DNA from: Maratus speciosus
Lineage: Eukaryota; Arthropoda; Arachnida; Araneae; Salticidae
Direction: 5' to 3'
DNA: 64,000 nt
Assembly: GCA_963932465.1 (NCBI GenBank)
Contig: OZ010791.1
Location: 156,234,012-156,298,011, forward strand
The translations under genes were made by a program, and so were the position numbers. Under the pieces are notes generated by a model. The model saw nothing but the letters and a program-made list of their open reading frames with translations. It did not search any database and had not been told where the DNA came from. Shown here piece by piece: positions 23,039-32,816 of this stretch (position 1 is the stretch's first letter; every line of letters begins with the position of its first letter).

Positions 23039-23274
23039 ACAGATGTCTTATTATTCCGGGGTCCGCCATCTTGGATTTTTTTTTCTTGTCGTGAATTAAA
23101 AATTGTTTTTCAATTAATAGTTATAATTATTATATTCCAATTTTTTCAGTATTATATTAATCTATCAACAACATTTAACCATTCGCGACGTTTACTACTT
23201 GACGAAAAAGGAGTTTTCATGTAAGAAAAAAATCCAAGATGGCGGACCCCGGGATAATTAGACATCTAAGCCAA
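23039..23274. mobile_element. Short TIR element with GTCCGCCATCTTGGA ends
   Basis: Left end ggaacagatgtctt..ccggggtccgccatcttgga; right end tccaagatggcggaccccgg..agacatctaagcc. Inverted arms of about 45 bp enclose an AT-rich centre. It interrupts the unit leader: aaagttta before and aaagtgta after form an 8-9 bp target duplication with one mismatch. That length suggests hAT or Mutator type; the superfamily is unresolved. No coding capacity. Confidence 0.75.
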
Positions 23275-23366
23275 AGTGTAGTTCAAATCAACCGGACTTT
23301 CGGGCTACCGAGTTTCGGATTAATGAGGTTTTACTACATATTATTTTTGTATAAATAGTTGCACGT

Positions 23367-23438
23367 GCCTTGGTGGTGCAACGGTAGCGCGTCTGTCTCC
23401 AAATCAGAAGGTTGCGTGATCAAATCACGTCCGGGTCA
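23367..23438 (+). pseudogene. tRNA-Trp pseudogene, most diverged copy
   Basis: 72 nt. Acceptor GCCTTGG against CCGGGTC has C-U at 2-71 and extra wobbles. D stem GTGC/GCGC. Anticodon stem TCTGT/TCAGA has a T-T closing mismatch with loop CTCCAAA (still CCA). The T loop reads ATCAAAT, losing T54. An A-run follows instead of a T-run, so the pol III terminator is missing. Confidence 0.78.
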
Positions 23439-23815
23439 AATGTGTGGGGCATTAAAAAAAAAAAAATAATAGTAAGCAGAGAATGAATGCATACTGTTTA
23501 AAAAAACATTTTATAATATTTTCTTTCATTTCTGAAAAAAATTCATATGAATGTTGCTTGCACTTGAAATAAGAGACCACAGAATGGAGTATTTGAGGTA
23601 AAATCCTGGCCAACATTATCTTTCATGTGTTTTAAAGTTAAAACCATTGCTGTTGACTTACTATTAGTAAACACACTTAATTAATGTTGTATACACATAA
23701 AAGTATGTATTTGTTTAAAAAATAAGTATATAATACAAAGTTTACTTAACTTTTTACCTGTTTATAAGAGGAAGGTAATTGCTTATAGATTTGTTTCATT
23801 TACACGTAATGTTAA

Positions 23816-24236
23816 GATTGTTCTTAACAGCTCTGCTCAACAAGCGCAAAACGTTTTTACACATTTACAAATTCATTATTTAACGGAAAGATATAAAATT
23901 GGAAAGTCTGGCCATGGCAGCAATTTGGAATTGAACTGCGTTTTCTATTTTTTGATCAGTCAATTACCTATTGAGTTATAAGCTATTTTGATCACGTGAC
24001 AAACACTTTTTTCGCCCGTTCTTGAGTGCTTTTTCTTCCTTCGTGCGGAAATTCGGTTCAAACCGCCTACTTTGATACTATTTTCTGAAAGATGTATTGC
24101 GTTTGCAAAAAAATGGTAGAAACAGCTCAATTACATAGTTTCTGAACAACAACATCAACTAGTTTCCTGCATTTTCGAACAAAAATAAATTAAAACTTAT
24201 GTCATAAAGGTACCCTTTTGGATTTGAGAATACCCT
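23816..24236 (-). mobile_element. TTAA MITE (reversed), family T
   Basis: Flanked by TTAA at 23812-23815 and 24237-24240. Ends gattgttcttaa ... ttgagaatacc, degenerate versions of the family ends GGCTGTTCTCAA/TTGAGAACAGCC. Carries the family landmarks in reverse: ctgctcaacaagcgcaaaacg near the left and ttttggatttgaga near the right. Non-coding. Confidence 0.85.
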
Positions 24237-24530
24237 TAAATTAAACGGGGTTAATTTTACTGTATATAAACTTTTAATTATTTATATAAATCAATTATTA
24301 ATATAAATATTATTTGCATTTAGTACTTAGCAAAGATGAGTCTCTATAGTATAGAGATGCTGGTTTTTGAGTGTTTTTAATAGATTACCAAGATAATTTA
24401 TATATAAAAATGACAACGATTTGCTGAACATTAAAAAAAATGGCCTTCAAAACTATAACCAATACAATTATATTTAAATAATGGCCCGAGAAACCCTGAC
24501 ACATCTTCAAAAAGCTTTCAATATATATAA

Positions 24531-25071
24531 ATTAGAGATGAAAAGGCTTAAAAAGAACACATTTTTAATTTTAATTTTAATTTTTTTATTATATTAAAAA
24601 TAAAACTATTGAGTTCAACAATTCATGAAGCCACAAAATATATACATTTAAACATAACAACAAAGCTGAAACGCAAGAAAAAAGCGCGTCTTCTTACGAA
24701 AAAAAACCTTCTCTTGAACTGACACTAGGGGCCGCCTACCACTCATGCCCCTGAAATAGACGTCGATCGACGCACCAGTTAGTCAGCTATTAAAAAATAT
24801 GTTTTTTTCCAATAGTTGAGCAAATTTTCATTATTGCACTTTTGGCTAGTTTTTTGCCTCAAATTTTCCTTTGTGGACCGTTCAGATTATGTTGGGTACG
24901 CTAGATTGGCACGCTAGAGATGAAATGTTCTCAGTCCGATGCGGGCTCGGTATTTATACTAGTATTCGGGTTAAAAGTGGGAATTTTATTTATTCACAAA
25001 TTGAGAAAAAGGGGAAAAATAATAATAAAAAAGTACTTGCTATTTGAGAAAAAAGAATTAACCTAAATTTC
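24531..25071. other. Unassigned AT-rich spacer
   Basis: A mixed segment with poly-T and a short GC-richer patch (about 24720-24780, gggccgcctaccactcatgc). Around 24915-24975 there is ctagagatgaaatg...ggctcggtatttat, reminiscent of a transposon end, but I could not match a second end. No gene seen. Confidence 0.4.
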
Positions 25072-25075
25072 TTAA

Positions 25076-25499
25076 GGATGTTCTCAAACCCAAAAGGGCA
25101 ACTTTCTGACATAAGTTTTAATTTATTTTTGTTCGAAAATGCATGAAACTAGCTGGTGTTGTTGTTCAGAAACTATGTAATTGAGCTGTTTTTCCATTTT
25201 TGTTTTTGCAAACGCAATAGATCTTTCAGAAAATAGAGTCAAAGTGGGCGTTTTGAACCGAATTTCCGCGCAAAGGGAGAAAGAGCACCCAAGAGCGGGC
25301 GAACAACGTGTTTGTCACGTGATCGAATTAGCTTATAACTCAATAGGTAATTGATTGGTCAAAAAATGGAAAAAACAGTTCAATTCCAAATCACTTCCAT
25401 GGACAGGCTTTCCAATTTTATATCTTTCCATAAAAAAAATGAATTTGTAAATATGTCAAAACGTTTTGCGCTTGTTGACTAGAGCAGTTAAGAACAGCC
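25076..25499 (+). mobile_element. TTAA MITE, family T
   Basis: 424 bp between TTAA at 25072-25075 and 25500-25503. Ends ggatgttctcaa and gttaagaacagcc. Internal landmarks: gcatgaaactagctggtg, cttataactcaataggtaat and acgttttgcgcttgttga. Confidence 0.9.
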
Positions 25500-25640
25500 T
25501 TAAAGCGTTTTACAATCTTTTAAAAATCAGTTTGAAAAGGAATTGAATTATAAGAAGAGAAGGAATTTTTTTTCAATTGTATAAATCATCTTCAAGACTG
25601 AAGTTGCACAGTTGAGGTTTATTCCAACAGTTCAAAAAAT

Positions 25641-25722
25641 GTCCACACCAGGAATCGAACCCGGATACTCTGGCTTGCCGTGCCAGTGATCTACCTATTT
25701 TACCTATTGAACTATCTGGACG
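25641..25722 (-). other. tRNA-like sequence, GGC anticodon (copy 1)
   Basis: On the minus strand: gtccagatagttcaataggt, an extended D region, anticodon stem-loop CTGGC-ACGGCAA-GCCAG (anticodon GGC, Ala-like, but C33) and T arm with ggttcgattcctgg, ending in gtgtggac. The acceptor arms are roughly complementary. C33 and the enlarged D arm argue for a tRNA-derived repeat rather than a working tRNA. Confidence 0.6.
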
Positions 25723-25930
25723 ATATCTGGCTGATATAATTCACTTTTATTTGTTGAAAATGGATGCGAACAAAACTTATGATCTAATTACATCGTATAC
25801 AAGAGTTTCGGCGTTATCACACACTTTCACCAGGTAATTGCTATTGTTATATAGCTCGGATAAGTGAAACTAGCACTGCAGTTCGCAGCCATGTCCAACA
25901 AATAAGAGTGAATTATGTGAGCCATGTATC

Positions 25931-26000
25931 GTCCGGATAGCTCACTAGGTAGAGCATTGGAACGGCAAGCCAAGGTATCCAGATTCGATTCCTGGTCTTA
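25931..26000 (+). other. tRNA-like sequence, GGC anticodon (copy 2)
   Basis: gtccggatagctcactaggt, D arm with tagagca, anticodon arm TTGGA-ACGGCAA-GCCAA, T arm gattcgattcctgg. Same loop as copy 1. The 3' acceptor is eroded (tcttaatt instead of tctggac). Confidence 0.6.
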
Positions 26001-26151
26001 ATTACATGGTATAGAGTAGTTCTGGCGTTATCACGAACTTTCAACATAGGTAAATAAATGCTTATAGTTATATGGCTCGGATGAATGAAACTAGCATTGC
26101 TGTTTGCAGCCATGTCCAAGAAATAAGAGTAAATTATGTGAGTGAGGTATC

Positions 26152-26223
26152 GTTCGGAAAGCTCAATAGGTAGATCATAGGCACGGCAAGCCAAGGTATC
26201 CGGGTTCGATTCTTGGTCTGGAC
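26152..26223 (+). other. tRNA-like sequence, GGC anticodon (copy 3)
   Basis: gttcggaaagctcaataggt, anticodon arm TAGGC-ACGGCAA-GCCAA with one mismatch, T arm ggttcgattcttgg and 3' acceptor tctggac. The B box is nearly perfect, so pol III activity is conceivable. Confidence 0.6.
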
Positions 26224-26461
26224 GTTTTTCGCTTTTTTGGTATAAACCCCAACTGTGCTACTCCAGCCTTGAAGAAGTGGAATTGAATTGTTATTTATGG
26301 AATATTAGGAGTAATATACTATCTAATTCTGAAACCTTTGCACGGTCAGTATTAACAACATAAAGAAGCCGTGGGATATCCCTTGTGCATCCTGTTGTCC
26401 TTCCAGTTAGAAGGCCTTTCTCAGGATAACTGGAAAACAAATCTCATGTCTTTCTGCCATA

Positions 26462-28160
26462 GGGGAGGTAGGGGTAATTATGATCAGTGGAAATTGGGAT
26501 CAGGGGCACTTCCGGGGCAATTTGTAACAGATAAAAAAAATTGACCATGCTAATGATGAAGTCTAACTAATATTCAACATGCGCAATTTTTTTGGAGTAA
26601 AATGTATGTTCCTGTAGAAGTAATCACTGTTTTCCCAGAACACAAAGAAAAAGGTTGTCCGTTAAAGTGATAATGTTTCAGTTAAAAAGGTCCTGTGTGA
26701 AAAATTGTAGGAATATTGAAATATATCTTGGATTTAAATTTAGAAAGGTTGTTTTTAAGAAAAAATGGTTACGTTTTGCATAATGTTAATAATCTGCATG
26801 ATTCTAATTACCCCAGAAACAGCATTTTCGGGGGTAAATAGGATCACAGACTTTTTGAATTAAGGGTAAATTGGGATCGCAAATTTTATTTTCTATTTAA
26901 ACCAAATTGTGGTTTAGAATGCATTTTTTAATCTTCCAGTTTTCAGATTCTGTGAAATATCCCTAGTTTGGTTTACATTAACGCACATTTTGTGTTAGCA
27001 AAACATTTATTTTACAATTTTTTTTTTTGCATTTATTCTAAATTTTAGCCTTGCCTGCATATTTTAGGCCTAATTAGGCCTCAGTACTTTCAGTGTAAAT
27101 GAAATTTTCCTCCTTCACAACATATGCGCTATGACTGATCCCTTTTCACCCGTTGCTTGTATTTCATGTTATTTTGAAAAAAATTGATTTTTTTAAACTT
27201 TAAAAATTAGTTCTTTAGTAATACAAAAAGTCTATTAAGACTGTTCTCAAATTCAAAAGAGCAACTTTCTGACATAAGTTTTAATTTATTTTTGTTCGAA
27301 AATGCATGAAACTAACTGGTGTTGTTGTTCAGAAACTATGTAATTGAGCTGTTTTTCCCATTTTTTTGCAAACGCAATATATCAGAAAATAGTGACAAAG
27401 TGGGCGTTTTGAACCGAATTTCCACGCGAAGAAAGAAAGAGCACGCAAGAGCGGGCGAAAAACGCGTTTGTCACGTGATCAAAATAGCTATAACTCAATA
27501 GGTAATTGATTGATCAAAAAATGAAAAAAAAAAACAGCTCAATTCCAAATCGCTTCCATGGCCAGGCTTCTCAATTTTATACCTTTCCGTTAAAAAATGA
27601 ATTTGTAAATGTGTCAAAACGTTTTGCGCTTGTTGAGCAGAGCAGTTAAGAACTGTTAAGAAGCAGTTAAGAACTTTCTAATAGAAAATTTCGCATTTGA
27701 TTTTGTTTTGTAGGCAGAGTGTAAAATATATGAACATCAAAAATTCCTTAAAAAACTTTTTTTTTTTTTTTTTTCTTTTTTCCAGCGTACTTATCTTTCC
27801 AAGATTGTATCTCTGAGAAAAGTTGTAGTTGTAAAACCAAAAATATCTTGCTCTAAAGTCCACACTCAGATCTTTTAATCCCATTTACTCACGACTGTGT
27901 ATCTTCTAAAGCATGAGTGAAAATACCGCTGATCCCAATTACTCCATTTCATGTAATTGGGATCAAAGGAGTACTTTTTGAAAAAGGCACTTGTACCAGG
28001 TAAAATAGTACATTGAAAATAATTCTTTACACATTTCAAGAGACAATTACCTACTGAGTAAAATTGTATACTACATTAGTATGTAGTCCACTTCATTCTC
28101 TGGCAATTAATTTTCAAATTTCAATTTGTGAAAAAGTGATCCTAATTACCCCTACCTTCC
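26462..28160. mobile_element. Non-autonomous TIR element (GGTAGGGGTAATT ends)
   Basis: Left end gggaggtaggggtaattatg (26463) and right end cctaattacccctaccttcc (28141-28160) are inverted copies. Internally there are further gtaattgggatca-type motifs in both orientations (near 26496, 26806, 26865, 27920 and 27950). A family-T MITE is nested at 27239-27655. Flanks are ambiguous (cata/cata or TA). No transposase is visible. The interior is AT-rich, with a T-run near 27765 that gives a spurious ORF. Confidence 0.65.
27239..27655 (+). mobile_element. TTAA MITE nested in the 26462 element
   Basis: Flanked by TTAA at 27235-27238 and 27656-27659. Left end gactgttctcaa. Right end decayed (gttaagaactg), followed by a partial repeat of ttaagaagcagttaagaact. 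The internal sequence is close to family consensus. Confidence 0.85.
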
Positions 28161-28317
28161 ATAGTTGTACAATGCTTTTTACAAGTGTAAGAATTGTGAC
28201 TGTTGCTGATTTCTGACAATATAAATAAGAAATTTGCTATATTAAACAGATTTTCAGCGACACGAAAATACAAAAACGTTGTCATGAGGGATTATTTAGG
28301 ATTAAAATCTATTTATA

Positions 28318-28351
<34 letters not shown>

Positions 28352-28622
28352 GAAAGAAAAAAAAATAGGCGATAATTAATGTTGAAAGAATTTTAAAATG
28401 CTATTAACCATTTTTTACTGCGTTATTTCGATATCGGACTCGGACGAGTTCTGACTTCAAATCTTCGGGCTCTGTCTCCGAACCGAACAACCCGAACTTA
28501 CCTCTAATGCACTGTGCACACGTACTATATGTTGGAATCCCGTTCTTAAAAATATAATATATCAAAATTTTGCGCATTACAAGTATGTTATAAAATTATT
28601 TTACTCGAAGTTTAAACTTTAA
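28161..28622. other. Spacer with A-tract and GC-richer patch
   Basis: An A-tract of about 30 lies at 28321-28350. At about 28435-28500, tcggactcggacgagttctg...ccgaaccgaacaacccgaac looks like one end of a CG-rich MITE, but no partner end was found. Nothing else identified. Confidence 0.4.
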
Positions 28623-28805
28623 GATTGTTTTCAAATCCAAGCTGACTACTTTCTGACACATCTTTTAATTAATTTTCGTTCGGAAACTTATCAAATTGGC
28701 ACATGTTCTTATTTAAAATCTATGTAATCAAACTGTCTTTCGGTAAAGACAGAAGAAAAATAAGAAAACGCTATCAAAGTTCGGCGTTTTGAAGCGAATT
28801 TCCTG
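28623..28805 (+). mobile_element. Old, truncated family-T MITE
   Basis: Starts after TTAA (28619-28622) with gattgttttcaaatccaag. It follows the family order (cttttaattaattttcgttcgg, ctatgtaatcaaactg, cggcgttttgaagcgaattt) with many changes, then homology stops. The most diverged copy in the window. Confidence 0.65.
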
Positions 28806-29100
28806 ATTTCACATCGATGGTCACAATGTGATGTCAGATGACATTGTCAAGACGTAACAATGCTATATGGGAAGTGTACAACAGTTCAAGTAATTGTTTT
28901 GTTCATCCTGAATTTTCTTTAATTTTATATCGTGCACCTCGCTTTTATATTTCCGCATATGCAAGATGATTGAGATAATGCCAAAAACAACGGAATTATC
29001 TATGGATAAAATCACCAGAATTCAAGATACTACTTTTAAAACAACAGATTAGCGGTTACGATTGTGAGTATGAGTAAGGTATACATGCATCCGTGATGTT
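28806..29100. other. Unassigned spacer
   Basis: Unique AT-rich sequence with no repeat partner and no convincing reading frame. Confidence 0.4.
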
Positions 29101-29108
29101 GTTTAAAG

Positions 29109-29767
29109 CAGGGCTGCGGAGTCGGAGCCGAAGTCAGGCCGATTTTTGAGCGAAAGAGTAGGAGTCGGATCTGTTAAAATTCCCGGAGTCGGAGTCGGAT
29201 CTGTTAAAATTCCCGGAGTCGGAGTCGTCCATTTTAAAGGCAGAGCTGGGTTGTCAGAGTCGGAGTCAGGCCCATTTTTGAGCGAAAGGGTCAGAGTCGG
29301 AGTCTGATCTGTTAAAATTTCCGGAGTCGGAGTCGTCCATTTTACAAGCAGAGCTGGGTTGTCAGAGTCGGAGTCAGGCCCAATTTTGAGCGAAAGGGTC
29401 AGAGTCGGAGTCTGATCTGTTAAAATTTCCGGAGTCGGAGTCGTCCATTTTACAAGCAGAGCTGGGTTGTCAGAGTCGGAGTCAGGCCTATTTTTGAGCG
29501 AAAGGGTCAGAGTCGGAGTCTGATCTGTTAAAATTTCCGGAGTCGGAGTCGTCCATTTTACAAGCAGAGCTGGGTTGTCAGAGTCGTAGTCAGGCCCATT
29601 TTTGAGCGAAAGGGTCAGAGTCGGAGTCTGATCTGTTAAAATTCCCGGAGTCGGAGTCGTCCATTTTACAAGCAGAGCTGGGTTGTCTGAGTCGGAGTCA
29701 GGCCCAATTTTGAGCGAAAGGGTCGGAGTCGGAGTCGTCCATTTTTCCCATTGACTCCGCAGCCCCG
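29109..29767. mobile_element. hAT-type MITE built on a 108-bp tandem repeat
   Basis: Ends CAGGGCTGCGGAGTC (29109-29123) and GACTCCGCAGCCCCG (29753-29767) form a 15-bp inverted repeat with one mismatch. They are flanked by the perfect 8-bp duplication gtttaaag (29101-29108 and 29768-29775), the hAT signature. The interior is about five copies of a 108-bp unit (starts near 29241, 29349, 29457, 29565 and 29673), rich in ggagtcggagtc. No coding potential. Confidence 0.88.
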
Positions 29768-29775
29768 GTTTAAAG

Positions 29776-30022
29776 TCCTTAAAACGCTAAGTGATACACT
29801 GAAGCATGTGTGACGTAATATTCCTTTACGTGTTTCAATGTGTTATGATTCATTTGTGGTTAATGGTAAATAATGAGATGCTTCAGAGTTGATGAATACG
29901 AGTTCAAGCTCCCTTTTAGAATTAAAATCTTTTTAATTTTGTTATATTTCTTCATTAAAAAAATGTGCAGATTTATTGCATCATGATCTTGTATGAATTA
30001 TGTATTTGCAGGAAAACCATGT
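29776..30022. other. Unassigned spacer between two hAT elements
   Basis: AT-rich single-copy sequence; no feature seen. Confidence 0.4.
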
Positions 30023-30030
30023 ATTCCAAG

Positions 30031-30696
30031 CAGAGGCGGATTAACCACTAACTCGGGTCTCTAGGCTTGCTTTTTTGCAGGCCCCCTCCTCTTCTTCAAA
30101 GCGATATAGATCAGATGATTCTAAATACATGTCTGCTCAATTATCTCATAAACCACTGATGAAGGAAACGTACTTCCATTTACAAAAAGTATAGAAATTA
30201 AGTAAAGTTTTTAAATATAGTGCTTGTTTCACCTAATAAAATTCAAAATTTAATTTTCATAGAGTCTTGGTTCTTATAGGTTATATTTAGAAAAATGCTT
30301 TTTGTCTAAGAAAGAGAGAGAGAAAAGAAAAAAAAACTATTCTTTTACAACCAAAACTTATCAAATTGTGAATTTTATGTAATTTCAGTGTTTTCTAGCG
30401 CTAGAAACGGAAAGAAGTATTATTTAGTACAGGTAAACGGCAAACATTGAAATTTCATAAAATTCAAAATATTGTAATTTGGTAAGTTTTAGAGGTAAAA
30501 AAAAAGGGGATTTAAAAAAATGCTCTTATTTAGATGGACAACATTGTTTTAGGACGCAGGGTCCCAGGGCCCTTGTCTTGAAATTCCTAAAATTCCTGAA
30601 AAATGAAAAAACTTCCTAAAATTTCCTAAAATATGGTAACTTGTCCTGAAATTTCGCGAGTTTCTACTATAGCAATAACGGTCATGATTTTTCCGC

Positions 30697-30734
<38 letters not shown>

Positions 30735-31147
30735 TCCTGTTCAATCCCGCGAATAATTTATCTTTGCAAAATCCCCCCAAAATCAGTATTTTGTAATTAA
30801 TAAGTGCATAGGAGAGAAAAAAAAAATATGAACCAGAAAATAGTGAAACATTTTGTCGTCTGATGATAAAAAACTGATAAATTTCGTCAAGTGGTCACAG
30901 GATAAAAAAAAACGGGAACTTGTCAGCCGGACAAAAAGGAAAATCTTCGCGAATTTCGATAATCGGTTGTTCAGCGATTTTCGCGTAGTCGAAAAAAACA
31001 TTGTGTTGATGTGCGCCACGTAAACGACACAGAATTTCGCCAGGCTATCCATAAATAAAATCGCCAATTCCGGCCAATCATTCGATCAAAAAATCGTAAC
31101 TTTCGTCAAAGAACTGCGGAAAAACTCGCAAATTTCGTCAAGAGGTC

Positions 31148-31178
<31 letters not shown>

Positions 31179-32808
31179 GGCTCGAATTTTATCAATTAGT
31201 CACGGGAAAAAACTGCGAATTTCGTCAAACAATTGCAGAAATTAATAGTGGTATAAAATCGTGAATTACGCCGAACGATTGCGGAAAAAACATCGCGATT
31301 TAGTCAAAAGGTCGGGTAAAAAAATAGCAAATTTCGCCGAACAAGTGCAGAAATTAATCACGAATTTCGTGAAACGATTGTTAAAGAAAATCGCGAATTT
31401 CCTCAAATGATCGTGGGAAAAAAATCGCGATTTTCAGCAATCAATCGCGGAAAAAAATCGCGAATTTCGGCAATAGATCACGGAAAAGATTGCGAATTTC
31501 GGCAAACGCTCAAAGAAATGAACGCGATTTTCAGGAAATGATCGTGGAAAAATCGCGAATTTCGGCAAATGATCGCGGAAAAGAAACGCGAATTTCGGCA
31601 CGCGATCGCGGAAAAAAATCGTGAATTTCAGCAAACGATCACGCAGAAAAATTGCGAATTTCGGCAAACGATCGAAGAATAAAAACTCGAATTTCGGCAA
31701 ACGATTGCGAAAAAAATCGCGAATTTCAGCAAACGATCGCAGAAAAAATTCGCGAACTTCGGCGAATGATCGCGGAGAAAAATTGTTGATTTCGGCAAAC
31801 GATCGCAGAAAAGAAACGCAAATTTTGGCAAACGACCGGGGAGAAAAATCGCGAATTTCGGCAAACAATCGCGGGAAAAACATGAATTTTGGCAAAATAT
31901 CGCGGAAAAAATTCGGGAATTTCGCAAACGATCGCAGAAAAAGTTAGCAAATTTCTGCTAAAGATCGCGGAAAAAATCACGAATTTCTGCAAACGGTCGA
32001 TGGAAAAAAAAGTAGTATGCTGGGTAAATGTGTCTTGAAACTATCCTGAAATATCGAAAAAAGTATGTCCTGAAATATCATCTAGGACCAGAACTATCTC
32101 TGCAGGGACCATATAAAATATAAAATTTCGTATTTTAATATGTATACTGGCGTATCTAAAGTAAATGCCATATCTAAAGTCTGTAGTTGTACTTTTTGCA
32201 GTTGGAAGTATGTTTCTATTGTCAGCGGTCTAACTTTTTTATATTTTATGCATTAATTCGGCACTCACGCAATTTTAACACACATTTTTTTTTCAAATAT
32301 AATCAAATCATATTTTATTTAGGGTGTCCCAAAAGGTGTAAATTTCGGTCTAGCTTTAAAGGTGGAGGGGTTGGGGTGAGATCGTGTGTCTGACCATGGT
32401 GCTAAAATGTAAGGAGTTACGATTAGACAAATGCTTGATTACAATTTAAAAGCTTCTTTAAAACATATCATTCATAGACGTGCTGTCAAAATCTTGCCTA
32501 GGCCGCCGTGGCTACTAGTCTTCTCTGGTAAATCTTTCCCTAACTGAAAGCCGAAAAAATTCACCAATTCAATACTTTCTTTTTATGAATAGAGAATAAA
32601 TTAAAAGTGGAGTAGCGTTTGGACTACAATTAATAATTAATATTTTTCAAGATTCAATAAATGAGTGAAACAAAGAATACTGCATATCATTTCTCTTTTG
32701 CTTTAAATGTTAGCTCAATGTGTAAAAACTCGAAAAAAAAAATGCTAGCGCAGAGGCCCCTTTCCTTCTGGGCCCCTAGGTTTCAGCCTAATGGGTAATC
32801 CGCCTCTG
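30031..32808. mobile_element. Large non-autonomous hAT-like element
   Basis: Ends CAGAGGCGGATTAACC (30031) and the inverse ggtaatccgcctctg (to 32808) are flanked by the 8-bp duplication attccaag (30023-30030 and 32809-32816). Subterminal parts also mirror each other: gggtctctaggcttgc..gcaggccccc on the left and gggcccctaggtttcagcc on the right. The 2.78-kb body holds no transposase. It contains an (AT)n run (30700-30731), a secondary repeat of cctgaaattt on both sides (about 30590-30660 and 32040-32080) and a minisatellite at 31060-32010. Confidence 0.87.
31060..32010. repeat. Minisatellite of about 33 bp (cgaatttcggcaaacgatcg)
   Basis: About 28 diverged copies of a roughly 33-bp unit with core cgaatttcggcaaacgatcg followed by cggaaaaaaat. 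The period is near a multiple of three, so several frames stay open on both strands (the longest is 153 codons, 31434-31895 minus). These are repeat artefacts, not proteins. cgatcg and tcgcga make the unit partly palindromic. A-tract length varies most. Confidence 0.85.
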
Positions 32809-32816
32809 ATTCCAAG

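Larger units (their letters stand above)
1..24530 (+). repeat. tRNA-Trp tandem array (satellite of 15 units)
   Basis: Fifteen head-to-tail units each begin with the block gcgagagtgtgagctaatag at 1, 2287, 3085, 4019, 6305, 7317, 8116, 9037, 9833, 10759, 13082, 14783, 17112, 19397 and 22897. Each continues through about 225 bp of conserved leader into a tRNA-Trp-like gene, except the unit at 19397. Unit lengths fall into a long class (about 2.29-2.33 kb) and a short class (about 0.80 kb, or 0.92-1.01 kb with a SINE). The short class lacks about 1.5 kb of the long form, between the post-tRNA block (agagaatgaat) and the block acagtatttatagatagg. Higher-order structure is visible: 1-4018 resembles the block from 4019, and 10759-14782 resembles 14783-19396. 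Near identity between blocks indicates recent unequal exchange. The window starts exactly at a unit start, so the array probably extends leftwards. Confidence 0.95.
22897..24530 (+). repeat. Array unit 15 (terminal, degenerate)
   Basis: The last unit is the most diverged. It holds a TIR element (23039-23274), a decayed tRNA (23367), a reversed solo MITE (23816-24236) and a shrinking match to the long-unit 3' part up to about 24,530. Divergence at the edge is typical of tandem arrays homogenised in the middle. Confidence 0.8.
25785..26226 (+). repeat. Tandem duplication (about 217 bp) carrying tRNA-like heads
   Basis: Two diverged direct copies: aattacatcgtatac...gcagccatgtccaac (from about 25786) and aattacatggtatag...gcagccatgtccaag (from about 26001). 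Each ends in a tRNA-like segment (25931 and 26152). The layout resembles tandem SINE monomers. Confidence 0.7.

Noticed and set aside
1..24530. CRISPR-like array
   Set aside because: Repeats are kilobase-sized with tRNA genes in a eukaryotic context. No short direct repeats with unique spacers of constant length exist anywhere in the window.
25913..26194. 93-codon minus-strand ORF
   Set aside because: Covers tRNA-like sequences and their tandem flank on the opposite strand. Explained by the repeat.
24915..28500. Possible pair of transposon ends (ctagagatgaaatg... and ...ccgaacttacctctaatg)
   Set aside because: The two ends do not match well as inverted repeats and no target duplication is present.
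31434..31947. Overlapping ORFs of 88-153 codons on both strands
   Set aside because: They are translations of a roughly 33-bp minisatellite whose period keeps frames open. Peptides are repetitive (RLPKFAIF...), in three minus frames and one plus frame at once.
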